Positions 39,624 to 50,162 of a stretch of 64,000 nt of DNA are shown here, one piece after another. Every line of letters begins with the position of its first letter. The stretch's first letter is position 1. This DNA is from Sphingomonas endophytica (lineage in GTDB: Bacteria; Pseudomonadota; Alphaproteobacteria; Sphingomonadales; Sphingomonadaceae): contig NZ_JACIJN010000003.1 in assembly GCF_014199415.1 (NCBI RefSeq), positions 292,205 through 356,204 of the forward strand, given 5' to 3'. The notes under the pieces were generated by a model. The model had not been told where the DNA came from. It saw nothing but the letters and a program-made list of their open reading frames with translations, and did not search any database. The position numbers were made by a program, and so were the translations under genes.

Positions 39624-40742
39624 ATGAACCGGCTGGCGCCCGACGAACCGGACGCGCGCTTCATCCGCCGCGTGCTGTGGATCGTCGTGATCGTGGCGCT
39701 GGTCGCGGCGCTGTATCTCGCCCGGCACCTGCTGATCCTCGCGTTCGGATCGGTGCTGATCGCGATCGTGATCCATGCGATCGCCGAGCTGTACGCGACC
39801 CGCGCGCATCTGGGCAGCAAACGCGCGATGACTGCGGCGATCCTGACGCTGCTTGGCTTCCTTGCGCTGCTCTTCTGGCTGTTCGGGGTCGAGTTCCGCG
39901 CGCAGGTGAACACCTTGGTGGTCGCCTTGCCGGGGCTGCTGGACCAGTTTCAGGCGTATATGTCGCAAAGTCCGGTCGGCGCGAAGGTCGTCGACGCGGT
40001 GCGCGCCGCCTTTGCGGGCAGCCGCGTCGCGCAGGACATCGGCGAGATCGTGCGCGGCGCCGGCCAATTGCTGCTCAACACCGTGCTGGTGCTGTTCGGC
40101 GCGATCTTCTTCGCGGTCGATCCCAAGATCTACGAGCGTGGCGTGCTGCTGCTGGTGCCGCCGTCGCGGCGGGCGGCGCTGGAGGATGCGCTCGGCGACG
40201 TCGGCTCGACGCTGCTGCTGTGGTTGCGCGCGCAGCTGATCCAGATGACCGCGATGGGCTTGATGGTCGGCGTCGGGCTGTGGGCGGCCGGAGTGCCTTC
40301 ACCGGCGATGCTCGGGCTGCTGACCGGGCTCAGCGAGTTCATCCCCTATGTCGGCCCGGTCGCGGCGATGCTGCCGGCGCTGGGGCTCGCCGCCACCGCC
40401 GGGACCGATCAATTGCTGTGGGCGCTGGGCGTGTTCGCGGCGGTGCGAATCATCCAGACCAATTTCGTGACACCGTTCGTCACCAGCCGCGTGGTCGCGA
40501 TCCCGCCGGCGCTGAGCCTGTTCGCGATCATCGGCACCGGCGCGGTGTTCGGATTGTTCGGGCTGTTCTTCTCGGGCGGTATTCTGGTCGTCACCTTCAC
40601 GCTGGTGCGCAGCCTGTACCTGCGCGAGATGCTGGGCGAGGACATCCCCCGCTCGCGCGAACGCACATTGTTCACGGCAATGGGCACGCCGCGTGAAGCA
40701 AATATCGACAAGCAAAGTGAAAAAAGGGAACACCCAATTTAA
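39624..40742 (+). CDS. AI-2E family transporter (PerM/YhhT-like)
   Basis: 372-residue inner-membrane protein with about eight helices. The family region LGLLTGLSEFIPYVGPVAAMLPAL and the FVTPFVTSR stretch are diagnostic. Homologues include TqsA and sodium-proton antiporters; the substrate cannot be assigned. ATG at 39624. Its stop codon (TAA, 40740-40742) lies inside the CtrA box that precedes ctrA. Confidence 0.88.
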   Translation: MNRLAPDEPDARFIRRVLWIVVIVALVAALYLARHLLILAFGSVLIAIVIHAIAELYATRAHLGSKRAMTAAILTLLGFLALLFWLFGVEFRAQVNTLVVALPGLLDQFQAYMSQSPVGAKVVDAVRAAFAGSRVAQDIGEIVRGAGQLLLNTVLVLFGAIFFAVDPKIYERGVLLLVPPSRRAALEDALGDVGSTLLLWLRAQLIQMTAMGLMVGVGLWAAGVPSPAMLGLLTGLSEFIPYVGPVAAMLPALGLAATAGTDQLLWALGVFAAVRIIQTNFVTPFVTSRVVAIPPALSLFAIIGTGAVFGLFGLFFSGGILVVTFTLVRSLYLREMLGEDIPRSRERTLFTAMGTPREANIDKQSEKREHPI

Positions 40743-40754
40743 GCGGCAGTTAAC
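40739..40754 (+). promoter_or_regulatory. CtrA-binding box upstream of ctrA
   Basis: TTAA-GCGGCAG-TTAAC, a perfect match to the TTAA-N7-TTAAC consensus of the master regulator CtrA, 88 bases before the ctrA ATG. It suggests autoregulation. The box overlaps the stop of the preceding gene. No GANTC methylation site is present between the box and the ATG. Confidence 0.8.
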
Positions 40755-40841
40755 CTTTATGCTTCAGAGGCAGTTTGGTAAACGAACCAGACAGGCGTGG
40801 CCGACGACGGCATCTCGCCACCGACAACCGGGGAATTGCCG

Positions 40842-41537
40842 ATGCGCGTGCTGCTGATCGAGGACGAGCCGACCACCGCCAAGGCCATCGAGCTGATGCT
40901 GTCGACCGAGGGCTTCAACGTCTACAATACTGATCTGGGTGAGGAAGGCCTCGATCTCGGCAAGCTCTACGACTACGACATCATCCTGCTCGACCTCAAC
41001 CTGCCCGACATGCACGGCTATGACGTGCTCAAGAAGCTGCGAGTCGCGCGCGTCCAGACTCCGGTGCTGATCCTCAGCGGCATCAACGAAATGGATTCGA
41101 AGGTGCGCAGCTTCGGCTTCGGCGCGGACGATTACGTCACCAAGCCGTTCCATCGCGAGGAACTGATCGCGCGCATCCACGCCGTCGTCCGCCGCTCGAA
41201 GGGCCATTCGCAATCGGTCATCAAGACCGGCAAGCTGTCGGTGAACCTCGATGCCAAGACCGTCGAGGTCGATGGCGCGCGTGTTCACCTGACCGGCAAG
41301 GAATATGCGATGCTGGAGCTGCTCTCGCTCCGCAAGGGCACGACGCTGACCAAGGAAATGTTCCTCAACCACCTGTACGGCGGGATGGACGAGCCCGAAC
41401 TGAAGATCATCGACGTCTTCATCTGCAAGCTCCGCAAGAAGCTCAGCCTCGCCTGCGAGGGCGAGAATTACATCGAGACCGTCTGGGGCCGCGGCTATGT
41501 GCTGCGCGAGCCGGAAGAGGTCGTGCAGGTCGCGTGA
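40842..41537 (+). CDS. ctrA: Cell cycle master response regulator CtrA
   Basis: OmpR-type response regulator controlling cell cycle, division and flagellar genes in alphaproteobacteria. 231 residues from the ATG at 40842 ([20 protein letters not shown]). The receiver domain has the acidic pair ED at 7-8, phosphoacceptor Asp51 ([15 protein letters not shown]) and Lys in YVTKPFHRE. The C-terminal winged helix contains [17 protein letters not shown] and the recognition-helix region [14 protein letters not shown] longer in-frame start at 40797 lacks family support. Confidence 0.97.
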   Translation: MRVLLIEDEPTTAKAIELMLSTEGFNVYNTDLGEEGLDLGKLYDYDIILLDLNLPDMHGYDVLKKLRVARVQTPVLILSGINEMDSKVRSFGFGADDYVTKPFHREELIARIHAVVRRSKGHSQSVIKTGKLSVNLDAKTVEVDGARVHLTGKEYAMLELLSLRKGTTLTKEMFLNHLYGGMDEPELKIIDVFICKLRKKLSLACEGENYIETVWGRGYVLREPEEVVQVA

Positions 41538-41568
41538 TACCGTAACGCTCCGTCGAACATCTCTACCG

Positions 41569-41642
41569 TTATTGCGAGCGTAGCGAAGCCATCCAGGGCT
41601 GGATCAGGACGCCCTGGATTGCTTCGCTACGCTCGCCATGAC
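41569..41642. repeat. Dispersed palindromic repeat, family 3
   Basis: Inverted repeat attgcgagcgtagcgaagcc ... attgcttcgctacgctcgcc with a short central part. Other copies at 48033-48109 and 62650-62726. It lies between the convergent ctrA and PEP-CTERM genes. Confidence 0.8.
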
Positions 41643-41701
41643 GGGTACTCTAGCCGCTGTGGCGTGCCCGAAGTCTGAGCGGCTCTCCGCTTTGCACGGC
41701 G

Positions 41702-42727
41702 TCAAACCGCCGACTGAAGCGCCACCTTCCGCCGCCGCCGCAGCATTACGCCGAGCGCGCCGAAACCCGCGAGCATCATCATCCACGTCCCCGGCTCCGG
41801 CACCGCCGCGGTCGGGCGGAAATTGCCCGCATAGGTGTCGAGGTGCAGCTCGCCGTTCTGCACCATGCTGTTGAACACCGCGCTGCCCTGAATGTAATTG
41901 CCCGTCGTACCGGCGGCGAGCGGCGCGAGCACCGAGCCGCGCCACGCGGTCGTGACGTCGACCGTGGTCGCGTCGGCGAAGTTCCAGATCACGTTGCGGC
42001 CCAGCTGGTCGGCGTTGCCGAGAAAATTGTCGTCGAGCCGGATCGTCGCGCCGCTGACGTTGACGATCACCGTGTCCGCGCCGTTGCGGTTGAACGCGAT
42101 CTCGCCGAATCTCGACAGATCGCTGGCGGCGAGCGAGAAGACCGCCACGCCATTACCGCCCGCGACCGCGTTGAACGTGGCGCGATTGTTGGCGATCAGC
42201 GCGGTGCCAGTCGCGGTCAGCGCCGACAGCCCGTTCGACAGGTCGACCATCGAGCGGGTCAGTGCATCGCGCTGGTCGATCAGCCCCTGCGTGAACCCCG
42301 CAGTCGCCGCCTGCCCAGACTTGACGATGTTCTGGTTGACGTTGGTGTTGGCGATCGTGCCGCCGACCAGCACGGTCTGCGGACTGCCGTTGAGCGAAAA
42401 GCCGCTGCTGACATTGCCGCCGACCGTCGCGCCGCCGGTCAGGTTCTTGGTCCCGCCGGTCACGTCGCCGACCACGGTCAGCGCCGGGGTCTTCGCCGCC
42501 GAGGCGGCAGGGGTGCGGATCTGATAGTTGGACGATGTGCCGCTCAGATTGCCGCCGACGAACGTGCGCCCCTCGACCTCCGACGACGACTTCAGGTCGC
42601 CGAGCACGACGAGGTTCCATTCGTGCAGCGCATCCATGCCCTGGATGACGGTCGTCGCCGAAGCCGGACCCGCCGCCGTCAGCGCCAGCGCCGCCGTCAG
42701 TCCTGCCATAAATGCTGTGCGCGCCAT
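41702..42727 (-). CDS. Choice-of-anchor A family protein with PEP-CTERM anchor
   Basis: 341 residues from the ATG at 42727. Signal peptide (FMAGLTAALALTAAGPASA), then a beta-rich choice-of-anchor A domain (LVVLGDLKSSSEVEGRTFVG, and GSVLAPLAAGTTGNYIQG near the end), then a C-terminal PEP-CTERM signal PEPGTWMMMLAGFGALG followed by RRRRK. Such proteins are exported and processed by exosortase, often in exopolysaccharide-producing species. No exosortase gene is in the window. Predicted surface or matrix protein. Confidence 0.88.
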   Translation of the reverse strand: MARTAFMAGLTAALALTAAGPASATTVIQGMDALHEWNLVVLGDLKSSSEVEGRTFVGGNLSGTSSNYQIRTPAASAAKTPALTVVGDVTGGTKNLTGGATVGGNVSSGFSLNGSPQTVLVGGTIANTNVNQNIVKSGQAATAGFTQGLIDQRDALTRSMVDLSNGLSALTATGTALIANNRATFNAVAGGNGVAVFSLAASDLSRFGEIAFNRNGADTVIVNVSGATIRLDDNFLGNADQLGRNVIWNFADATTVDVTTAWRGSVLAPLAAGTTGNYIQGSAVFNSMVQNGELHLDTYAGNFRPTAAVPEPGTWMMMLAGFGALGVMLRRRRKVALQSAV

Positions 42728-42864
42728 CGTGTCCGGTCCCGGAAATTTGAACCTTGCCCGTGGCTTGTGGCGCTGGGCGCCGCAACGTCGTTTACCTTGT
42801 CGCCGATCCCTGTTCGGGACGAGTGGAAGATCGCTGTTCCGATGTTCCCGCGCTTTCCGCAAAT

Positions 42865-42950
42865 CGCCGCCCCGGACCTGATCCAGGGTCCCGCTCCTTC
42901 TTCAGCGGTGAGGCAAGGAAGCGGGATCCCGGATCAGGTCCGGGATGACG
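42865..42950. repeat. Dispersed palindromic repeat, family 1
   Basis: Inverted repeat (cgccccggacctgatccagg ... ggatcaggtccgggatgacg) in the 250-base spacer between the PEP-CTERM gene and the MoCF-domain gene. Confidence 0.75.
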
Positions 42951-42977
42951 GATCAAGCTCGTAGCGGTCCGCCGCAG

Positions 42978-43736
42978 CTAGATTCCCTCAGCCGTCACCT
43001 CCCGCCCGTCGGCCTCGAGCGCGGCGGTCAGGTCGGCGATGCAGCGGTCGACCAGCGCCGCGTCCGGCGAGCGCACGACGAAATTGGCGCCGGTCCGTCC
43101 GTCGCGGAAGAACGGATAGCTTCCGATCGCCACGCCCTCATGCGCCTTTTCGGTGGCACGGAGCAGCTCGGCGACCTCGCTTTCGGCAACCCAGCAGCCG
43201 ATCGTCGCGCTCACCACCGGGCGGCCGCCTTCGAGCGTGCCGGTCAGCCAGTCGAGCATCCCCGCGGTGATGTGCGGCACGCCCGCCATGATGAAGATGT
43301 TGCCGACGCGGATACCCGGCGCGCCCGAGACGCGATTCTCGATCAGCGTCGCGCCCGCCGGCACGCGTGCCATCCGCCGCCGCGCGTCGGTCAACCCGCC
43401 GCGCGTCTCGTAGTGGCGCTCCAGCACCGCCAGCGCATCGGGGTGTTCGACCACCGGCACCCCCAGTGCGGCGGCGATCGCGTCGACGGTGATGTCGTCA
43501 TGCGTCGGGCCGATCCCGCCGGTCGTGAACAGATAGTCGTTCCGCGCGCGCAGCGTGTTGACCGCCTCGACGATCGCCGCCTCGCGGTCGGGGACGACGC
43601 GCACCTCGACCAGCCGGATGCCCTGCACGTTGAGCCAGGTGGCGAGCTGCGCGATGTTCTTGTCCTGCGTGCGGCCGGACAGGATCTCGTCGCCGATCAC
43701 CACCAAGGCGGCGGTCCAGATGCGTTCGTCAGTCAT
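42978..43736 (-). CDS. CinA-like / molybdopterin-binding (MoCF) domain protein
   Basis: 252 residues of the COG1058 type. The MoCF fold is marked by VVIGDEILSGRTQDKN, TTGGIGPTHDD and GAPGIRVGNIFIMAGVPHI. It corresponds to the N-terminal half of CinA without the C-terminal deamidase domain. Reported activities of the family include ADP-ribose pyrophosphatase and nucleotide-cofactor roles; this member is unassigned. ATG at 43736; divergent from map copy 2 with 50 bases between. Confidence 0.85.
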   Translation of the reverse strand: MTDERIWTAALVVIGDEILSGRTQDKNIAQLATWLNVQGIRLVEVRVVPDREAAIVEAVNTLRARNDYLFTTGGIGPTHDDITVDAIAAALGVPVVEHPDALAVLERHYETRGGLTDARRRMARVPAGATLIENRVSGAPGIRVGNIFIMAGVPHITAGMLDWLTGTLEGGRPVVSATIGCWVAESEVAELLRATEKAHEGVAIGSYPFFRDGRTGANFVVRSPDAALVDRCIADLTAALEADGREVTAEGI

Positions 43737-43786
43737 GCTCCTTCCCTAGCTCGCAATCACGCGCCCGCCACGCTATATCCGCGCGC

Positions 43787-44611
43787 ATGACCGATTATGT
43801 GACCGTCACCAGCGATGCGCCGCTCGCGCGCACCGGCGCGATCAAGCTGCACGGGGCGGAAGCCTTTGCGGGAATGCACAAGGCCGGGCGACTCGCCGCC
43901 GAAACGCTCGACATGCTCGTGCCGCACATGGTGCCGGGCGTGACCACCGCCGAGATCGACAAGCTGATCTACGATTTCGTGAAGGCCGGCGGCGGCGTGC
44001 CCGCGACACTTGGCTATCGCGGCTATACGCATTCGAGCTGCATCTCGATCAATCACGTCGTCTGCCACGGCATCCCGTCGGACAAGGCGCTGAAGTCGGG
44101 CGATATCGTCAATGTCGACGTCACCCCGATCGTCGATGGCTGGCATGGCGACACCAGCCGCATGTACCTGATCGGTGACGTGCCGCTGAAGGCGAAGCGG
44201 CTGGTCGAGGTGACCTATGAATGCCTGATGCTCGGGATCGAGCAGGCGCGCCCCGGCAATACGATGGGCGATGTCGCGCATGCCATCCAGCGCCATGCCG
44301 AGGGGCATCGCTTCGGCGTGGTCCGCGATTTCTGCGGGCACGGGGTCGGGCGGCTGTTCCACGACGCGCCGGAAGTGGTCCATGTCGGCCGTCCGGGCAC
44401 CGGGCCGGAGCTGCGCCCGGGGATGATCTTCACGATCGAGCCGATGATCAATATCGGTCGCCCCGACGTGAAGCTGCTCGACGACGGCTGGACGGCGGTG
44501 ACGCGCGACCGCTCGCTGTCGGCGCAGTTCGAACATTCGATCGGGATCACCGCGGACGGCTGCGAGATCTTCACCGGCTCGCCCGCGGGGCTCGACAAGC
44601 CGCCGTATTGA
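43787..44611 (+). CDS. map: Type I methionine aminopeptidase (copy 2)
   Basis: 274 residues. The metal ligands are Asp in NVDVTPIVDG, Asp in GDTSRMYL, His in GHGVGRLFHDAP, Glu in FTIEPMIN and Glu in SAQFEHS. It has an N-terminal extension of about 20 residues compared with copy 1 and is clearly divergent from it in sequence. The two copies may differ in substrate preference or metal use; the sequence does not tell which. Confidence 0.95.
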   Translation: MTDYVTVTSDAPLARTGAIKLHGAEAFAGMHKAGRLAAETLDMLVPHMVPGVTTAEIDKLIYDFVKAGGGVPATLGYRGYTHSSCISINHVVCHGIPSDKALKSGDIVNVDVTPIVDGWHGDTSRMYLIGDVPLKAKRLVEVTYECLMLGIEQARPGNTMGDVAHAIQRHAEGHRFGVVRDFCGHGVGRLFHDAPEVVHVGRPGTGPELRPGMIFTIEPMINIGRPDVKLLDDGWTAVTRDRSLSAQFEHSIGITADGCEIFTGSPAGLDKPPY

Positions 44612-44633
44612 GGGGGCTGCGGCCAACCCCTTT

Positions 44634-44719
44634 CGTCGCCCGGGACTTGATCCGGGGCCCCGCTTCTTCTCTACGAGCGTCGTGAAGAAGCGGGATCCCG
44701 GATCAAGTCCGGAATGACG
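44634..44719. repeat. Dispersed palindromic repeat, family 1
   Basis: Inverted repeat between the convergent map copy 2 and CAP-domain genes (cgtcgcccgggacttgatcc ... ggatcaagtccggaatgacg). Confidence 0.75.
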
Positions 44720-44740
44720 ACCCGGCCTCTAGGCCGTCGG

Positions 44741-46378
<1,638 letters not shown>

Positions 46379-46472
46379 TCCCCTTCTTCGCTCCGCTGTC
46401 ATCGGAGCGTGCCACTTACCGCGTCTCACCCGACATTGGTCGGGGCGACGCTTATGCGAGAGAGAGCAACAC

Positions 46473-47885
46473 ATGGCGAACACGGCCGCAGACGTTCTGA
46501 GCAAGATCAAGGACGAGGAGATCGAGTGGGTCGATCTGCGCTTCACCGATCCCAAGGGCAAGTGGCAGCATCTGACCATGGTCGCCTCGGTGATGGGCGA
46601 GGACGAATGGACCGACGGCCTGATGTTCGACGGCAGCTCGATCGAGGGCTGGAAGGCGATCAACGAGTCGGACATGATCCTGAAGCCGGATCTGGACGCG
46701 GTCTACACCGATCCGTTCTCGGCCACCCCGATGCTGATCGTGTTCTGCGACATCGTCGAGCCGTCGACCGGCGAGGGCTATAGCCGCGACCCGCGCACCA
46801 CCGCCAAGCGCGCCGAGGCCTATGTCGCCACCACCGGGATCGGCGACACCGTGTACGTCGGGCCGGAAGCCGAGTTCTTCATGTTCGACGACGTCCGTTT
46901 CGACACGTCGTACAACCAGTCGTATTTCAAGATCGACGATATAGAGCTGCCGACCAACACCGGCCGCGAATATGAGGGCGGCAACCTCGCGCACCGTCCG
47001 CGCGCCAAGGGCGGCTATTTCCCGGTCGCGCCGGTCGACTCGGCGGTCGACATCCGCGGCGAGATGGTCTCGACGATGCTCGAGATGGGCCTGCCGTGCG
47101 ACAAGCACCACCACGAGGTCGCCGCCGCGCAGCACGAGCTGGGCCTGACCTTCGGCACGCTGACCACCACCGCCGACCGGATGCAGATCTACAAGTATGT
47201 CGTGCACCAGGTCGCGCATGCCTATGGCAAGTCGGCGACGTTCATGCCGAAGCCGATCAAGGAAGATAACGGCTCGGGGATGCACACGCACTTCTCGATC
47301 TGGAACGGCAAGGAGCCGCTGTTCGCGGGCAACGGCTATGCCGGGCTCTCCGACACCTGCCTGTATTTCATCGGCGGGATCATCAAGCACGCCAAGGCGA
47401 TCAACGCCTTCACCAACCCGACCACCAACAGCTACAAGCGGCTGGTGCCGGGCTACGAAGCGCCGGTGCTGCTCGCCTATTCGGCGCGCAACCGTTCGGC
47501 GTCGTGCCGCATCCCGTACGGCACCGGCCCGAAGAGCAAGCGCGTCGAGGTCCGCTTCCCGGACGCGATGGCCAATCCGTACCTCGCTTATGCGGCGCTG
47601 CTGATGGCGGGTCTGGACGGCATCCAGAACAAGATCCATCCGGGCGAGGCGATGGACAAGAACCTGTACGACCTCCCGCCGGCCGAGCTGGCGGAAGTGC
47701 CGACGGTCTGCGCCTCGCTGCGTGAAGCGCTGGACTCGCTGCTGGCCGATCACGACTTCCTGCTGAAGGGCGACGTGTTCACCAAGGACCAGATCGAGGC
47801 CTATGTCGAGCTGAAGTGGGACGAGGTCGCGCGTTGGGAAATGACCCCGAGCCCGGTCGAATTTGATATGTACTACAGCGCGTGA
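46473..47885 (+). CDS. glnA: Glutamine synthetase type I
   Basis: Makes glutamine from glutamate, ammonia and ATP. 470 residues. Motifs are [10 protein letters not shown], the metal-binding [11 protein letters not shown], the ATP-binding [19 protein letters not shown], and the adenylylation-site region [13 protein letters not shown] with its tyrosine, so activity is probably controlled by GlnE. The glnB-glnA spacer holds two small stems (46390-46408 and about 46430-46443). The three-hairpin element begins immediately after the TGA, then a strong terminator. Confidence 0.97.
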   Translation: MANTAADVLSKIKDEEIEWVDLRFTDPKGKWQHLTMVASVMGEDEWTDGLMFDGSSIEGWKAINESDMILKPDLDAVYTDPFSATPMLIVFCDIVEPSTGEGYSRDPRTTAKRAEAYVATTGIGDTVYVGPEAEFFMFDDVRFDTSYNQSYFKIDDIELPTNTGREYEGGNLAHRPRAKGGYFPVAPVDSAVDIRGEMVSTMLEMGLPCDKHHHEVAAAQHELGLTFGTLTTTADRMQIYKYVVHQVAHAYGKSATFMPKPIKEDNGSGMHTHFSIWNGKEPLFAGNGYAGLSDTCLYFIGGIIKHAKAINAFTNPTTNSYKRLVPGYEAPVLLAYSARNRSASCRIPYGTGPKSKRVEVRFPDAMANPYLAYAALLMAGLDGIQNKIHPGEAMDKNLYDLPPAELAEVPTVCASLREALDSLLADHDFLLKGDVFTKDQIEAYVELKWDEVARWEMTPSPVEFDMYYSA

Positions 47886-47978
47886 GGCTGCCGTGCCGGC
47901 AGCCGGTGGCGCGCCGCGCCACACGCGCTGTCGGCCGGCCTCGCCGCAGGTGAGGACCGACGACGCGGCTTCGCCGCC
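47886..47978 (+). repeat. Three-hairpin 3'-UTR element, copy C (after glnA)
   Basis: It starts at the base after the glnA stop. Stem 1 (47886-47892 with 47898-47904, 7 pairs) is followed by an extra stem near 47906-47922. Then come the core GGCCGGC, stem 2 (cctcgcc / ggtgagg, one G-U), the core CCGACGACGC and stem 3 (gcggc-ttc-gccgc). Same part order and same orientation to transcription as copies A and B. Confidence 0.7.
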
Positions 47979-47993
47979 TCGTTGCCCCTATTG

Positions 47994-48030
47994 AAAAAGG
48001 GCGTCTTCCCAAGCGGGAGGGCGCCCTTTT
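47994..48030 (+). terminator. Intrinsic terminator after glnA
   Basis: 12-pair hairpin gggcgtcttccc / gggagggcgccc with loop aagc, followed by TTTT, and preceded by AAAAA so it may work in both directions. Confidence 0.85.
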
Positions 48031-48032
48031 CT

Positions 48033-48109
48033 CGTCATTGCGAGCGTAGCGAAGCAATCCAGAGCCGGACCAGGACGCCCTGGATTGCGTCGCTACGCTC
48101 GCAATGACG
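48033..48109. repeat. Dispersed palindromic repeat, family 3
   Basis: Inverted repeat cgtcattgcgagcgtagcga ... cgctacgctcgcaatgacg. Together with copy C and the terminator it fills the 365-base gap 47886-48250; I see nothing else there. Confidence 0.8.
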
Positions 48110-48250
48110 ACCCCACGCCCCCTCACCTCACCCCGACAAACCCCAGCCTCACCGCGCCAAAGGCCAACTAGACTCCCCATCGCGCCAGACTCGCGTACCA
48201 TCGCAGCCCTCAGCCACGACGACGGTCCGCGCCACCCGGGAGCCACAGCC

Positions 48251-48844
48251 ATGTTCGCCATCGCCGCCAACGACCGCTTCGCCCCTTTCTCAATCGTCGC
48301 GATCTCGGACGCGCGGCACCGCGAGCCGACGTGGCGGACGATGTTCGGCTGGCCCGCCAACGATCCGCGCACGATCCCGATCGCCGCCCGCTCGCGCGCC
48401 GAGCGCAAGATCTGGGCGGCGCGCGTCGATCAGGCGGTGTGCGCGGCGGAGCGACCGGTGTTGCTGGTCGCCGACGGGATCGGCTGCGCGGCGAGTGCGT
48501 GGTGGGGCCGGCTGTCGCCGAGCGATTATGTGGCGAAGATCGCGGGCGCGTTGCTGTTCGCGCCCCGCGACGCCGAGGTGACGCGCGACGGCGATACCGA
48601 CCTGTTCGCCTCGCCGACCGCGCGCCTGCCGTTCCCGTCGATCGTGATCGCGCCGCAGGGCGACGCCACCCATGTCGATGCCGCGGTGGAAAGCTGGGGC
48701 AGCCGGCTGATCGCCAGCCACCGCGACCGCCACGTCACGCGCGAGACGAATGCGTGGCGGCAGGCGCAGCGGCTGTTCCTGCGCGTGACGCAGCAGGTGG
48801 TGGCGCATGAGGTCGGGCGCGCCGAGGCGTTGATCGGACGGTAG
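48251..48844 (+). CDS. RBBP9/YdeN-like alpha/beta-hydrolase, catalytic serine apparently lost
   Basis: 197 residues from the ATG at 48251. Overall pattern of the RBBP9/YdeN serine-hydrolase family: LLVADGIGC at the nucleophile elbow (residues 71-79), GALLFAPRD, PSIVIAPQGDATH and ESWGSRLI. Where active members have AHSLGC, this protein has ADGIGC, so the nucleophile serine is replaced by glycine. The usual C-terminal GH-N-histidine motif is also not evident. It is therefore probably a non-catalytic member. Family assignment is moderate. Confidence 0.65.
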   Translation: MFAIAANDRFAPFSIVAISDARHREPTWRTMFGWPANDPRTIPIAARSRAERKIWAARVDQAVCAAERPVLLVADGIGCAASAWWGRLSPSDYVAKIAGALLFAPRDAEVTRDGDTDLFASPTARLPFPSIVIAPQGDATHVDAAVESWGSRLIASHRDRHVTRETNAWRQAQRLFLRVTQQVVAHEVGRAEALIGR

Positions 48845-48894
48845 GCGCTGCCGTCTGTTGGCGGCTGAACCTTAAAAGCGGCCTCCCTCCCTCT

Positions 48895-49029
48895 CCGTCG
48901 CCCCTGCGCAGGCAGGGGCCCATGGCTGTCTCGTCCTGACCCGACATCTGACACGGTTAGCGCCGCCTGTGTGTCGGCCTTCGCGCATGACGGGACAGCG
49001 ATAGGCCCCTGCCTGCGCAGGGGCGACGG
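48895..49029. repeat. Dispersed inverted repeat, family 4
   Basis: Arms ccgtcgcccctgcgcaggca ggggccca and tgggcccct-like gcctgcgcaggggcgacgg at the two ends with a unique centre. A half copy is at 3345-3377. Confidence 0.75.
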
Positions 49030-49060
49030 TAAGTGGGGCGGTACGCGCGCTCTCCTACTT

Positions 49061-49138
49061 CGTCACCCCGGACTTGATCCGGGGTCCCGCTCTCACCGTT
49101 GCAGACGAAGCGGGATCCCGGATCAAGTCCGGGATGAC
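49061..49138. repeat. Dispersed palindromic repeat, family 1
   Basis: Inverted repeat cgtcaccccggacttgatcc ... ggatcaagtccgggatgac directly before the end of the convergent kdgK gene. The gap 48845-49148 is composed mainly of this and the family 4 copy. Confidence 0.75.
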
Positions 49139-49148
49139 AGCGCCAACC

Positions 49149-50162
49149 CTACCGCCGCACGTCCAACCCGCCGGCAAGGAACGCATCGACATCGCCCTGC
49201 CGAAACAACGCCGCGTCCCCCGGCAGCGAGTGCTTGAGCGCCGCGAGCGCCAGCCCCGTCTCCGCCGCCGCCGCAATCCCCTGCCCGTTGAGCAACGCAT
49301 GCAGCACCCCGGCCGCAAACGCGTCGCCACCACCGATCCGGTCGACGATCCCGGCCAGCACCGTCTCGGGCGTCTGCGCATGATCGTCGCGCGTGTCGAT
49401 CCGCGCCGACAGCCGGTTGAGATCGACATGCTCGACATGCCGCGCGGTCGAGGCGATCGTCATCAGCTTCGGAAAGCGCGCGAACGCCGCCTCCGCCGCC
49501 GCGCGCCGCCGGTCCTCGCCCTCACCGCCGAAATCGTCGCGCCCCAGCAGCAAGGCGATGTCGCGGTGGTTGCCGAACATCAGATCGGCGTGCTCGACGA
49601 TCCGCGTCAGGATGCCGCGCGGATCGCTGTCCCACCGCGCCCATAATTTGCCGCGCCAATTGCCGTCGAACGACACCGCAACGCCGCGCGCGCTCGCCGC
49701 CTCGGCCGCGGCGATCGCGCTCTCGGCCGGCACCGGCCCCAGCGCCGGGGTGATCCCCGACAGATGCAGCCGCGTCACGCCCGCGAGGATCGCATCCCAG
49801 TCCCACGCACTCACCGGCGCTTCGGCGAACGACGAACCGGCGCGGTCGTAGATCACCTCGGTCGCGCGCATCCCCGCGCCGGAAGTGACGAAATACAGCC
49901 CCATCCGCTCGCCGCCGGTCTGGAGGTGCCGCACGTCGACACCGTGCCCGCGGAGCGTCGTGATCGCGCTCTGCCCGAGGTCGTTGTCGGGCACGCGGCT
50001 GACGATGCCGACGTCGTGGCCGAGCTTGGCGAGCTGCGTGACGACATTCGCCTCCGCGCCCGCCACCCACACGTCGAAGCGCGGCGTCTGCATCAGCAGC
50101 TCGCGCCCCGGCGGCGAGAGGCGGAGCATGATCTCGCCGAACGCCAGAAACTTCCCCATCAT
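49149..50162 (-). CDS. kdgK: 2-keto-3-deoxygluconate kinase (PfkB family)
   Basis: Phosphorylates 2-keto-3-deoxygluconate to KDPG, the entry to the Entner-Doudoroff aldolase step. 337 residues of the ribokinase/PfkB fold: N-terminal FLAFGEIMLRLSPPGRELL, substrate region AGAEANVVTQLAKLG, and the catalytic-base motif DRIGGGDAFAAGVLHALL. The ATG at 50162 overlaps the uxuB stop as ATGA (a second ATG follows at 50159). Last gene of the glucuronate operon, which supports the KDG assignment over other PfkB sugars. Confidence 0.9.
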   Translation of the reverse strand: MMGKFLAFGEIMLRLSPPGRELLMQTPRFDVWVAGAEANVVTQLAKLGHDVGIVSRVPDNDLGQSAITTLRGHGVDVRHLQTGGERMGLYFVTSGAGMRATEVIYDRAGSSFAEAPVSAWDWDAILAGVTRLHLSGITPALGPVPAESAIAAAEAASARGVAVSFDGNWRGKLWARWDSDPRGILTRIVEHADLMFGNHRDIALLLGRDDFGGEGEDRRRAAAEAAFARFPKLMTIASTARHVEHVDLNRLSARIDTRDDHAQTPETVLAGIVDRIGGGDAFAAGVLHALLNGQGIAAAAETGLALAALKHSLPGDAALFRQGDVDAFLAGGLDVRR

